A stretch of DNA of 64,000 bases. It comes from Candidatus Leptovillus gracilis. Its GTDB lineage: Bacteria; Chloroflexota; Anaerolineae; Promineifilales; Promineifilaceae. Below, one piece after another: positions 9,701 to 17,496 of this stretch. A model generated the notes under the pieces. It saw nothing but the letters and a program-made list of their open reading frames with translations. It was not told the origin of the DNA and searched no databases. Where the stretch lies: positions 177,778-241,777 of the forward strand of contig JADJXA010000008.1 of assembly GCA_016716065.1 (NCBI GenBank). Direction: 5' to 3'. Position numbers and translations under genes: made by a program. How positions within the stretch are numbered: the first letter of the stretch is position 1; the number at the start of each line of letters is the position of its first letter.

Positions 9701-10684
9701 GCCCCCTTCCTCTTTTTAGAGGCCAACCCCTATGCCACCATCGTCGAAGGCGAGATCACCTGGCTGGTCAACGCCATGACCACCACCGATATGTACCCCT
9801 ACAGCCAGCACGAATCCATCGGCGACAAATCGCTTAGCCGCGCCCCGGAAACTGTGCAAACGCGGCGGCTCAACTACGTGGAAGATTCGGTCAAGGCCAC
9901 CATCAACGCCGCCACCGGCCAGGTGCAGCTTTACAAAATCGCCGACGACCCGGTAATTAACAGCTGGGCGGCCATCTACCCCTCGCTCTTCACCGACGGT
10001 GAGCAGATGCCGCCAGAAGTGCGCCAGCAGCTTACCTACCCGCTGCAGCTGTTCCACCTGCTTTTCGACGATCTCTACATCTACTACCACATGAACGACC
10101 CGATGTACTTCTTCAATATGGAAGATATGTGGGACGATGCGGACGAGGTATTGGGGCCGGTGATGGACCGGGGCAAGGCGATCACCTTCTCGGTGGAGCC
10201 ATACCACATGCTGGTGGAGACGGGTGGCTTGCTGCCGGAGGCGGCCGAAAAGCAGCAGTTTGTGATGACAATGCCCTTCACGCCGGAAGGAGCGCGCAAC
10301 TTGCGAGCCATGCCGATGGTGTATCAGGATGGTGAGGATTACGGCCGTCTCTTTGTCCTCATGGTTCCGAAAGGCCTATTCATCACCGGGCCGGAACAGG
10401 CCGACGCCATCATAGACCAGGACCCGGACATCTCGGAGAAAATCTCCTGGTGGAACCGCATGGGCACGGAAGTGATTCGCGGCCACACCTCCCTGCTGCT
10501 GATTGATGAGGAGGTGGTGTACGTGGAACCCATTTTCATCCGTTCAGAGCAAAACTCAAATACACAGTTAAAGCGTGTCGTCGTGGTGATGCGCGGGCAG
10601 TCGTACATGAGCGAAACGCTGGAACAGGCCATGCGTCTGGCCTATGACAGCACTGCTTCCGGCATTGTCGCCAGTGGGCAATAA
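6734..10684 (+). CDS. Fusion of an AglD/MprF-type flippase domain with a UPF0182 membrane protein
   Basis: 1,316 residues. Residues about 30-370 are a multi-helix membrane domain with the lysylphosphatidylglycerol synthetase/flippase-type signature TPGGIGQFEWGF near residue 306 (LPG_synthase_TM, COG0392). Residues about 415 to the end match the UPF0182 (COG1615) layout: about seven helices (FFDWLTLLLSDYWLLQSMGF, then ETDPIFGRDVGFYVF) and a long extracytoplasmic part from about 715 (ERHLEATRLAYGL, LNYVEDSVKATINAATG). UPF0182 proteins are normally stand-alone and of unknown function; an N-terminal flippase-type domain is unusual. No catalytic MprF domain is present. The gene stands alone between two hairpins. 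A role in envelope lipid or glycan handling is an inference from the first domain only. Confidence 0.85.
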   Translation: MKSKPITSTVLSAPQEQGQETRKASDFWPSLMLSVLSGLVLLGSLIYFAGPWNILANTRLLRLLIDAGVVKYHDRDAGFVQGVADHVYYMKAQEPVEWVVVLLAIAILFLFWVLRGVQFHDFARYHAIPGSFGRHARAYRAGLIYSKFLPLHLGETAATAVLQQEGATPRQAYSTLFLLRLFLLISMSIFALLGLLTIGWAAWLGQALCALFILGVAYWWTRPFFSPTTGVSPLAAAKAHLRELLQRPSRLLRFVLLSLLLFGMEDIVLYLLTMAFSTQQVLLHVGFDLILMAFVCGYLARQVPLTPGGIGQFEWGFVAALYLGGVGLPEAATVAILYSIVYYLAFGLFCLVTLAWRAAQTPLRAVVKLAYRPMPDAAGSTAVFPTSTDLDEDALSSIPAVPIPQMPAIAQLWRRAVVVAWVALAVLFFDWLTLLLSDYWLLQSMGFSDVFWTNFRMGATLFVSGALLFATAVAVPAFVHPLPARTRRLALGVAGLVGLLAGAWLTTYYHEFLLLQGQPFGETDPIFGRDVGFYVFTLPAFWVMWRAAMWSFAIALVSSVMCAYAARRQITRNAAGSRVAVWLGTVATAPTLVAFAGLGISTAFGVWLGRYNLLLKDSYSASVFTGASYIDVTGLFSTLNQIWVTAVILLGLTAAFVVLLWALRQQTSGRGNGRWPKRVRWAGTAVLLLILADFAFAGLVSVRDALLVTPNQPVIQLPYIERHLEATRLAYGLDQIEEIEFVPRNNSDPMPSLEYILNSSTMRNAPLWPTYVSYLEQIVDPQHSQRILQTGGDNMIYGPSLEIFRQQEKLRTYYNFLDVDVLRYTINGEKVVLASAVRELPILEPQPWLAWWGQRFMLFTHGHGLAMAPVGQTTTDGDPDFVSSQIPVQADWPEITAVNQAVYYGEGNASMAVSNVRDMAELDYPTDQGRAEIVLPADVPAGVEVDSLLKRLVFGWRSGEFWEMVFSTLITPETRVHYFRQPLQRLDRVAPFLFLEANPYATIVEGEITWLVNAMTTTDMYPYSQHESIGDKSLSRAPETVQTRRLNYVEDSVKATINAATGQVQLYKIADDPVINSWAAIYPSLFTDGEQMPPEVRQQLTYPLQLFHLLFDDLYIYYHMNDPMYFFNMEDMWDDADEVLGPVMDRGKAITFSVEPYHMLVETGGLLPEAAEKQQFVMTMPFTPEGARNLRAMPMVYQDGEDYGRLFVLMVPKGLFITGPEQADAIIDQDPDISEKISWWNRMGTEVIRGHTSLLLIDEEVVYVEPIFIRSEQNSNTQLKRVVVVMRGQSYMSETLEQAMRLAYDSTASGIVASGQ

Positions 10685-10689
10685 AAATA

Positions 10690-10722
10690 AGACCTGACAG
10701 GTCTCAGAGACCTGTCAGGTCT
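10690..10722 (+). terminator. REP-like hairpin AGACCTGACAGGTCT, likely terminator
   Basis: AGACCTGACAGGTCT (10690-10704) and AGACCTGTCAGGTCT (10708-10722) pair perfectly around CAG. Each arm is itself almost palindromic. The same core returns at 34391-34409 and, more loosely, at 48280-48298, so it belongs to a small dispersed family at gene ends. Confidence 0.6.
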
Positions 10723-10739
10723 GCCTGAGAGGGAACCGC

Positions 10740-12041
10740 ATGAACAGACTAATTCTGCAATTGTTTAGCGCTTTTATCATCGTGATGTTGATTGTGGCTA
10801 TCTGGCCGGAAACGGAGACCAGCAGCCAGCCCAATGACGTAAACAGGGCGATTATAGCGGCAACGGCCGTTCCCACACCGATTCCCACGCTGCCGCCGAC
10901 ACCCCAACCGTTATCCGTCAGCTCCCCTGCCAGCCTGCAACCCGGCCAAAGCCATCCCGGCGATGGCTTTGGTCAGGCTATCGCGGTAGATGGGACAACG
11001 GCCGTCATCGGCGCGCCCCAAGCCAACAACGGCCAGGGCGCCGTCACCATCTTCACGCGGCAAGGCGGCCAGTGGCGCGAAACGGCTCACCTGACGGCCA
11101 GCGACGGCGCCGCCAACGACAACTTTGGTCGCGCTGTGGCTATTAGCGGCCAGACCATCCTGGTGGGGGCCAGCGGCCACAGCGCCGCCAGGTGGCAGGC
11201 TGGCGCGGCCTACGTCTTCCAATTCAGCAATGGCCGTTGGCAGCAGACTGCCAAGCTGCTACCCGGCTCCGCCCAAGATATACGGTTTGGTTGGTCGGTG
11301 GCGCTGGATGGGGACACGGCCGTCGTTGGCGCGCCCTACCGCTACCAGGGTGAAATGCTCAACGTCGGCTCAGCCACCATCTTTACCCGGCAGGGGCCGG
11401 CTTGGCAGCAGCAGGCGCGTCTAACCAGTGGTCTGAGCGGGGGTGCTGTCGGCAGCGATCTGTTTGGCTGGGCGGTGGCCATCCGTGGCTCCAGCCTGGT
11501 CGTCGGCGCTTACCTGAACGCCACTGTTTATAGTTATGAGTTCACCAATGGGCAGTGGCGGCAGACGGCCATGCTGCGCGACGGTACAGGTGGCAACCAA
11601 TTCGGCTACAGCGTGGCCCTCTCCCAGAACAGCCTGGTAGTGGGTGCGCCGGCGGCCAATGTGCCAGTTAACCGGGGAGGAACGGCCGTTCTCTTCACCC
11701 GCCAGTCAGGCGGAAGTTGGACGGAGGCGGCGCGTTTAGCGCCAGAGGGTCTGCGCCCCGGCAGCCGCTTTGGCTGGTCGGTGGCCCTTGATGGGGGTGT
11801 ACTGGTAGTCGGGATGCGTGAAAGCGAAGGCCGGAGTGACGTAGAGGAATCAGGTGGCGCCTTTGCTTTCCGCATCACCAACGGCCAGACAACCGGTAAG
11901 GCCGAGCTATATGCCCCGGTCCCTGCGCCGTTTGCCCACATGGGAACGGCCGTTGCCACCGCCAACGGTGTTATCTTCGCCGGCGCTCCCGGTCAGCGAG
12001 ACACCCCAGGCGTCGTCACCGTTTTTGCGCTGAACAATTAA
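10740..12041 (+). CDS. Membrane-anchored FG-GAP beta-propeller protein
   Basis: 433 residues; ATG with GAGGGA 6 nt upstream. One N-terminal membrane helix (LFSAFIIVMLIVAIW) is followed by a Pro/Thr linker (residues 45-62). Then come about six or seven FG-GAP/integrin-alpha-like blades, each with a pattern such as DGFGQAIAVDG..AVIGAP (FGWSVALDGDTAVVGAP, FGYSVALSQNSLVVGAP). The codons for the T-A-V step of several blades are ACGGCCGT, so the genome-wide palindrome is built into the repeat. It is convergent with a related but broken FG-GAP gene at 12177-13138. Probable extracytoplasmic binding protein with no enzymatic residues evident. Confidence 0.85.
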   Translation: MNRLILQLFSAFIIVMLIVAIWPETETSSQPNDVNRAIIAATAVPTPIPTLPPTPQPLSVSSPASLQPGQSHPGDGFGQAIAVDGTTAVIGAPQANNGQGAVTIFTRQGGQWRETAHLTASDGAANDNFGRAVAISGQTILVGASGHSAARWQAGAAYVFQFSNGRWQQTAKLLPGSAQDIRFGWSVALDGDTAVVGAPYRYQGEMLNVGSATIFTRQGPAWQQQARLTSGLSGGAVGSDLFGWAVAIRGSSLVVGAYLNATVYSYEFTNGQWRQTAMLRDGTGGNQFGYSVALSQNSLVVGAPAANVPVNRGGTAVLFTRQSGGSWTEAARLAPEGLRPGSRFGWSVALDGGVLVVGMRESEGRSDVEESGGAFAFRITNGQTTGKAELYAPVPAPFAHMGTAVATANGVIFAGAPGQRDTPGVVTVFALNN

Positions 12042-12050
12042 CCACAAAAA

Positions 12051-12097
12051 CGTGAAGAGCGCGGAGGTTTTTGACATACCTCCGCGCTCTCCGCACG
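12051..12097. terminator. Strong hairpin between convergent FG-GAP genes
   Basis: GAGCGCGGAGGT (12057-12068) pairs perfectly with ACCTCCGCGCTC (12078-12089), and CGTG/CACG extend it. It belongs to the CTCCGYG heptad palindrome family and sits just after the + strand stop. Confidence 0.6.
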
Positions 12098-12176
12098 TGC
12101 TACCATTACAACCTCAGGCTGCTTTGCCGCGAGTTTTGCGACAGGCTGGCTAGATTGAACCTCTGCTTGCCTCCTC

Positions 12177-13138
12177 TTAACGCCGGGTAAGCGGTAGGAA
12201 AAACTGAACGAAATCGGGTGTGGTAAACGTCAACACCTCAGAGGTGGTCAGGCCATCCCACCCGGTGCATGACTGCACCTGAAACGTGTAGCTGGTCTCG
12301 GGCCGCAAGCTATAAACCTGGAAACGGCCGTCGCCCCATCCAGCGCCACCGACCAGCCAAAGCGGGCGCCAGTCGGCAGCAGTTTGGCCTCTTGCTGCCA
12401 ATCGCCGCTCCCGTCCGGCAGGAACAGAAAAGCCGCCCCGGCGTTGTTACCGGTGTTATCATCCTGCGGCGCGCCCGCGAGAATACGTTCCCCATCCGTC
12501 GCCAGGGCAAAACCAAAGCGGTCGCCAAACTGCGTATCGTCGCCGCTGAGAACGGCCGTTTCCTGCCAGCCGGCCGCATCTCGATTGTAGACATAAGCTA
12601 TGTCGTCCAGGGGTGCGCCAACGAGCAACAAATCGCCGTTAAGGGCAACGGCCCAACCAAAGAGATCGCTCAATACCGGCCCGCCGCCGCCTGTGGCAAA
12701 GCGCACCACCTCGCTCCAGCCGCCGCCATCTGCGGCAAAGACATAAACCGCGCCGGAATTGTTCGTGCCGCTGCTGCTGTAAGGCGCGCCTACGGCGATG
12801 GTATCATCATCCACAGCCACGCTGAAGCCAAAGTACGTATCGCCAACGGCGCTGGGCAGCAGCTTGTCACTTTCGAGCCAGTCGCTGCCGTCGTAGGTGA
12901 AGAGGTAAACCTCGCCGGTAGGGATGGCGTTGTTGGTGGCGGCCGGCGCGCCGATAACGGCCGTGTCGCCGCTGATGGCGACTGACAGGCCAAAACGGGC
13001 TTGAGGATTGGCGTCGGGAGCGGTCAACTGCACAGTTTCTGTGACCATCGGGTCTGCCTGGGCCGGTTGATACCGGGCGAAGATGACGCTCGGGAGTAAC
13101 ACGGTCAAGACGATCACGAATTGTAAAGGCTTGAACAT
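12177..13138 (-). pseudogene. Secreted FG-GAP protein, broken and joined to a foreign C-terminus
   Basis: Starts at 13138 with GGAGG 7 nt upstream. It has a signal peptide (LQFVIVLTVLLPSVIFA) and FG-GAP blades (RFGLSVAISGDTAVIGAP, FGWSVALDGATAV). Just after DGATAV, at about 12324-12331, the frame becomes meaningless (SRFIACGPRP, stop at 12248). Another frame then runs to 12177 with a fibronectin-III-like end (DGRFQVYSLRPETSYTF) and the tail FFLPLTRR. The switch falls exactly on a copy of ACGGCCGT, which reads T-A-V in one frame and D-G-R in the other. That suggests two genes joined by recombination at this palindrome rather than a one-base slip, because propeller blades are missing between the parts. 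It is last in the sigma-factor cluster. Confidence 0.65.
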
Positions 13139-13186
13139 TTTGTTACCTCCACGAATTTAGGAGGCGTGACAGGTTCACCAAATCTG

Positions 13187-13555
13187 TCACGTTTGCGGAT
13201 ACAGCGCTGCGCCCAGCTGCGCTGCGCCGAAGGGTTTTAACAGGACGGAGCGGCAAAACGGCCGTAAGTGATCCAGCGTGGCCGAATGCTCGCTGCCGGA
13301 TAGTGTCATGGCGATAAGCGGGATGGTGCGCGTCTCTGGCAGGGCGTTTAGGGCGCGCGCCGTTTCGTAACCATCCATCAAGGGCATGTTCACATCCAGC
13401 AAGATCAGGTCTGGTCGCTCACTGCGCGCCAGGTCTAAACCTTCACGGCCGTTTTGCGCCTGCAAAATCTGCGCCTGTGGCTGAACCAAAGAAATCAGCT
13501 TGCTAATTTCCGTTCTGAATCCGCCATGGTCATCCACAACCAATATCCGTTTCAT
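13187..13555 (-). CDS. Stand-alone CheY-like response regulator
   Basis: 122 residues, one receiver domain: acidic pair VVDDHGG at 8-9, phosphoacceptor Asp in LILLDVNMP near residue 54, Thr/Ser of IAMTLSG, and the Lys of LLKPFG near 106. There is no output domain, so it must act through a partner. It starts 3 bp after the stop of the upstream secreted protein and belongs to the minus-strand sigma/FecR cluster, but no histidine kinase lies nearby. Confidence 0.85.
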   Translation of the reverse strand: MKRILVVDDHGGFRTEISKLISLVQPQAQILQAQNGREGLDLARSERPDLILLDVNMPLMDGYETARALNALPETRTIPLIAMTLSGSEHSATLDHLRPFCRSVLLKPFGAAQLGAALYPQT

Positions 13556-13557
13556 GG

Positions 13558-14214
13558 TTATCCACCACCTCTCCCTGGACGGCCGACACCTGGCGGCGGG
13601 CCAGGAACCCAGGCCGGCGGTCCTTCACCATCACCATCGTCATCGTCGTCGTCCCCTGCCCAAGGAGGCGGGCCAGGAACCCAGGAAGGCGGGCCGCCAG
13701 GTTCAGTGCCATTTCCTGGTTCGTCCACACCCTCGCCACGCAGCATCGCGTTTAATCCCAGGTAAAAAGGTTCGATCGTCGGGCCATAGCCACTGGCGCG
13801 GAAATGCAGGTTCGCTTGTTTCTCTGCGCCAACTGAGACCAGTGTATAGCTGCCGCTGACCGTGAAACTCTGGCTTTCGCCAGGGTCAATGATGGTGGGC
13901 AGGCTTGGAGCCTCAGTTGTGGCTTCTGGAGCCTGGCCGCGGGGCCGCGGGGTCGTGTGCGTCAGCGCCAGCGTGTCAATGATCACCGCTTCACTGCTGT
14001 TCGCGTCATTGCTGACAACGACCGTGAATTCATACTCCCCTTCGTCGGGCGCATCTTCACAATGAAAGGCGCTGTCCCAGGTGATTGTGATCCCTGGCAG
14101 CACTTCTTCGGTTGATTGACCGGTGGCGATACAACTCTCTTGCGCTGCCGTGGCCGTGACGCCAAGCGCCGCGAGCAGGGCAAGCAATCCCAATAAGCGT
14201 GCTATCCTATACAT
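13558..14214 (-). CDS. Secreted protein with a Pro/Gly/Asp-rich tail
   Basis: 218 residues. Signal peptide (LLGLLALLAALGVTATA), then a beta-rich domain of about 110 residues (EYEFTVVVSNDANSSEAVII, GESQSFTVSGSYTLVSVG). The tail carries two WVPGPPP units (PSWVPGPPPWAG, PAWVPGPPPGVG) around an Asp run. No family recognised. Position downstream of the FecR-type gene and 3 bp before the receiver gene suggests one transcript with the sigma factor, so it may be a target or partner of that surface-signalling set. Confidence 0.7.
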   Translation of the reverse strand: MYRIARLLGLLALLAALGVTATAAQESCIATGQSTEEVLPGITITWDSAFHCEDAPDEGEYEFTVVVSNDANSSEAVIIDTLALTHTTPRPRGQAPEATTEAPSLPTIIDPGESQSFTVSGSYTLVSVGAEKQANLHFRASGYGPTIEPFYLGLNAMLRGEGVDEPGNGTEPGGPPSWVPGPPPWAGDDDDDDGDGEGPPAWVPGPPPGVGRPGRGGG

Positions 14215-14421
14215 GTTTTTTTCTCCTTGTGCGGCGTTTGCCGTGAAGCAAACAGCCGCGCTATCCGATAATCAGCCGCGTTGAACTATCCAGAGGCTAA
14301 TTCGCTTCTGTTCACTGCTGATTTCTATTTGTGATGCCGGCCGAGTCTGGGTTATCGGTGCGGTGCTGATGGTGAGGTAGTCGGATTGCGAACGGCAAGC
14401 GGCGTTTTGTTGCGTGACGCT

Positions 14422-16656
14422 TTATGGCGTGGCTGTCGGTGGCGTGTTGGGCGACACAGGCGGCGTTGGCGGCGTCAGGCTGGGGACCGGCAAGGTGATC
14501 GGCGGGCCTGGTTCTTCTGTGGTTGAGGGCGTGGTTGGCGGGACAGTCGGCGATGGGACCACCGGAGTCACCGGGATGGTCAGGTTGACCGGGGGGGTTG
14601 GGATAATCGGCACGGCCGTTGGCGATGCCCCAGGTACAGATGGTAGAGTTGGCAGTGGGATGGAGGGTGGACCGGGTCGCCCGCCCAACAACTGCATGAT
14701 TTCACCCCAACCGAGTCCCTGGCGGCGCATGGCAAAGATGTCGGCAACGGCCGTTCCCGTATCCTGGCTCAAACCATAAGCCAGATCGATTTCGCCGAAG
14801 CCAAATCCCTCGCAGAACCAGCCGATAATCTCGGTGTAAGGTACACCATAGACCTGGCTCAACCGCGCTCCTTCCGGGTGCGGCGACACACCGGTGCAGT
14901 CGCCAGGGATGGTTGTAGGAAATGGTGTGATCGTTACCCCAGGTGTTGGTGACGTGGCCGTGGTTGAAGGCGTCGGTGTGGTTTCGCGTGGAGGGCACGT
15001 CTGGACCAGGGTGATAGTCAGCCGGGTGAAATGATGGCCGGGGCGGTTACTCTCGGCAGTAATAAACAGCCGCAACTTCACTTCCGTCTCCGCTGGCGCA
15101 TCCAGCCAGGCCGCGCCTAAATCCACTTGAACATTGAAGGAGACCGTCTCCCCGGCGGCGATACTCTCCCAATCGGCCGGGTTCAGGGTGACGGATTCGA
15201 CAAACTGCGTGCCGGGCAGCAGAGCATAACCCAGGGCTACTTCGGCTGCGGCATCCTGAGGCGAGTCGCCGCTATTTTCCAGGAAACCGGTCAATAGATA
15301 GCTGGTTTCGCAGCCGGTCGCCTCTAATTCATCCGGCCCAAACGAGAGACTGGGCCGGGCGGGTTGTTCGCCGATCTCCGGGCGTTCGGTTTGGGCAGGG
15401 GTCAGCAGCGTAATCTGCCGGGCCAGACGTTGGCCGTCGGCGGCAAGTGTATACACCACGCGCACCAGATCGCCGACAGCCAGGTCAGACGGCCGTTCTG
15501 TCTGCTCTGTCACCTCTACTGAGATGCTGTTTACCAGCCAGAGCCGGGGGGTGATGGCTTGCAGCACGCCGGTAAAGGCGGATTGGTGGGTTGAGGGGGC
15601 GGCCAACTCTACGCTGTCTACCTGCCAACGGCCGTTGGGTAAAATACGACCGGTAATCTCCACCCAATCGCCCAGGGCAAATTCACCCGTCAAGACAGTC
15701 TCTTCGGTGACGTAAACCAACAACTCGTCAACTTGCCAGAGTGAACGATCCATACGCAACAGCTCGCCCTGGCTGCGAAAGTAACGCAGCGGTGAGGGCG
15801 GGGCCTGCCCAACCTGTGTGCCGACGGCGTGCCCGGCAGCAATGGCAACGGCCGTTCCGTCCGTCGTCACGATTACCTGCCCTTCGTCTACAGCAAAAAA
15901 TGCGCGGCCGTCGGTCGCCACTGCCACGGAAAAGATCGTACCGCGTACCTCGGCATCGCCAGAGGGGGTGTGGACGACGTAGGAGGCGCTGGCGCTGCGC
16001 AAGGGATTGACGTGATGCCGGGTCTGGCCGACGTGTTGGCGCAATTCCACCACCAGCGCCTCGTCCGGACGTTGCGCCAGCACAGCAATCGTCAATTCGC
16101 TGTTCGCGGCCAGATGTAACTGGCTGCCATCGGTAAATTGCAGATTGGCCGTCGAATCAGGGCCGCTTCGCAGCCGCTGCCCGGTTAGCAACGGCGTACC
16201 AGCCCGAATCGGCTGCCAGGTGGCGCCATCCTGTGTAGAAAACTCGATTTGTCCACTGACATCCATCAGGGTAAGGGCTGCAACGGACTGTATCTGGTTA
16301 TTTAGCGAGGTGAACCAGGCAATGGCCAGGATCAGTAGGGCTGTGGCAGCCAGACCAGAGAGGCCCAGACGTGGCACAGCCCAACCGCGCCAATCGGGGA
16401 GAAACGGCCGTTTCTGAACCGGCGCTTGTCGCTTTTGCTTACGGGCCTGTTCCTGAATGAAACTTTCCACTGTGTTGTTCCGGCTGAGAGATAGATCGGG
16501 TTCCGGTCGGGGCGCCGTGCGGATAGCGGACGTCAGGCGCAGCAGGTCGCGCAGATAGCGGTCCTCTTCCGGTATCTGCTCTAAAAGCTCTGCCAGCGGT
16601 ATACCGGCCTCTAATTTGGCAATGTATTGTTGTAGGATGTCATCTCGGTCAGCCAT
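14422..16656 (-). CDS. FecR-domain transmembrane regulator, probable anti-sigma factor
   Basis: 744 residues, overlapping the upstream sigma gene by 8 bp. Residues 1-60 are a cytoplasmic helical region (LQQYIAKLEAGIPLAELLEQ), as in anti-sigma proteins but without a clear zinc motif. A single membrane helix lies at about 98-118 (LAATALLILAIAWF). A FecR-type beta domain spans about 150-275 (AEVRGTIFSVAV). Two short beta repeats (DWVEITGRILPNGRWQVDSV) and a DUF11-like adhesive region follow. Pro/Thr linkers flank a module near 590-665 with GWFCEGFGFGEIDLAYG and GLGWGEIMQ, a pattern I cannot name. Likely senses the outside and restrains the adjacent sigma factor; this is inferred from order and domain layout. 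Confidence 0.8.
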   Translation of the reverse strand: MADRDDILQQYIAKLEAGIPLAELLEQIPEEDRYLRDLLRLTSAIRTAPRPEPDLSLSRNNTVESFIQEQARKQKRQAPVQKRPFLPDWRGWAVPRLGLSGLAATALLILAIAWFTSLNNQIQSVAALTLMDVSGQIEFSTQDGATWQPIRAGTPLLTGQRLRSGPDSTANLQFTDGSQLHLAANSELTIAVLAQRPDEALVVELRQHVGQTRHHVNPLRSASASYVVHTPSGDAEVRGTIFSVAVATDGRAFFAVDEGQVIVTTDGTAVAIAAGHAVGTQVGQAPPSPLRYFRSQGELLRMDRSLWQVDELLVYVTEETVLTGEFALGDWVEITGRILPNGRWQVDSVELAAPSTHQSAFTGVLQAITPRLWLVNSISVEVTEQTERPSDLAVGDLVRVVYTLAADGQRLARQITLLTPAQTERPEIGEQPARPSLSFGPDELEATGCETSYLLTGFLENSGDSPQDAAAEVALGYALLPGTQFVESVTLNPADWESIAAGETVSFNVQVDLGAAWLDAPAETEVKLRLFITAESNRPGHHFTRLTITLVQTCPPRETTPTPSTTATSPTPGVTITPFPTTIPGDCTGVSPHPEGARLSQVYGVPYTEIIGWFCEGFGFGEIDLAYGLSQDTGTAVADIFAMRRQGLGWGEIMQLLGGRPGPPSIPLPTLPSVPGASPTAVPIIPTPPVNLTIPVTPVVPSPTVPPTTPSTTEEPGPPITLPVPSLTPPTPPVSPNTPPTATP

Positions 16657-17203
16657 AGAAAACTCTCTGCGGCCCCAGAATGCGTTGTAGGGCCTCTAAA
16701 CCGCGGGCTTGTAAAGCTTTGACGGCGCTTTCGCTTTTGTTAAGCGTCTGAGCCACCTGGTTAATGGGCATCTCAGCCACAAAACGAAGGATGATTACGT
16801 CGCATTGATCAGAAGTCAGGCGGCGTAGGGCTTGTTGGAGGCGTTCGATGGTCAGGTTGTAGTCAACGGCCGTTTCTGGCCCATCATAGTCGGCGGGCAT
16901 GTTCTCATCCAGGTCAATATGGTTGCGCACGGCCGATTTGCGCATATGGTCAATCGCCAGGTTACGCGCTATCTGGAAAAGCCAGGCGCGGAATGGGACA
17001 CGGCCCGTCCGGTAGCGCGGTAAATGCTGCATTACGCGGATAAAGAGTTCGGCGGTTAAATCTTCGGCGACCTGCGGCCGACCGACGCGGTAATAGAGGT
17101 AACGGTAGACGTCCGATTTGTAATGTTCATACAGATCAGTGAGAGCGCTCGTATCGCCGGACTGGGCGCGTGTGATAACGGCTGCGGTCACTTCTTCAGG
17201 CAT
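16649..17203 (-). CDS. ECF-type RNA polymerase sigma factor
   Basis: 184 residues with sigma region 2 (YLYYRVGRPQVAEDLTAELF, then RAWLFQIARNLAIDHMRK) and region 4 with its helix-turn-helix (LTSDQCDVIILRF, INQVAQTLNKSESAVKALQ). There is no region 1 or 3, as expected of extracytoplasmic-function sigmas. Its last 8 bp overlap the FecR-type gene, so the two are translationally coupled as a sigma/anti-sigma pair. First gene of the minus-strand cluster 17203-12177. Confidence 0.92.
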   Translation of the reverse strand: MPEEVTAAVITRAQSGDTSALTDLYEHYKSDVYRYLYYRVGRPQVAEDLTAELFIRVMQHLPRYRTGRVPFRAWLFQIARNLAIDHMRKSAVRNHIDLDENMPADYDGPETAVDYNLTIERLQQALRRLTSDQCDVIILRFVAEMPINQVAQTLNKSESAVKALQARGLEALQRILGPQRVFYG

Positions 17204-17461
17204 GTGCTTTGTTCCGAAATTGTCTTGCTATTTAGTATAACGGATGAGCAAGCCAAAAAGTCTCACTGAAAAACGCCCAATAGCCGCAGCTTGTTACCCG
17301 TCCGTAGATCACGGAAACGGCCGTAGCCGTGGCTCATTTGTCCAAGTGAAACAGGTGAGGAAGGTGATTAAGGCGGCAAACGGCCGTTCCCCACATTTTT
17401 GTGCAGTCGGAATTGAATCCTATCACCTCACCGACCTGTACGAAGATTGCGTACAGATTAA

Positions 17462-17490
17462 ATGACATCCGATTTAGTAACATCTATAAT
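17462..17490 (+). promoter_or_regulatory. Sigma-70-type promoter giving a probably leaderless mRNA
   Basis: ATGACA (17462-17467), 17-bp spacer, TATAAT (17485-17490). The expected start point is at or within a base of the ATG at 17497, and no ribosome-binding site precedes that ATG. The rest of 17204-17496 has two ACGGCCGT copies and no convincing ORF. Confidence 0.6.
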
Positions 17491-17496
17491 CTACGC

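Noticed and set aside
17244..17465. 73-residue ORF upstream of the desulfurase-like gene
   Set aside because: No binding site, no family, contains two octamer copies, and overlaps the promoter region.
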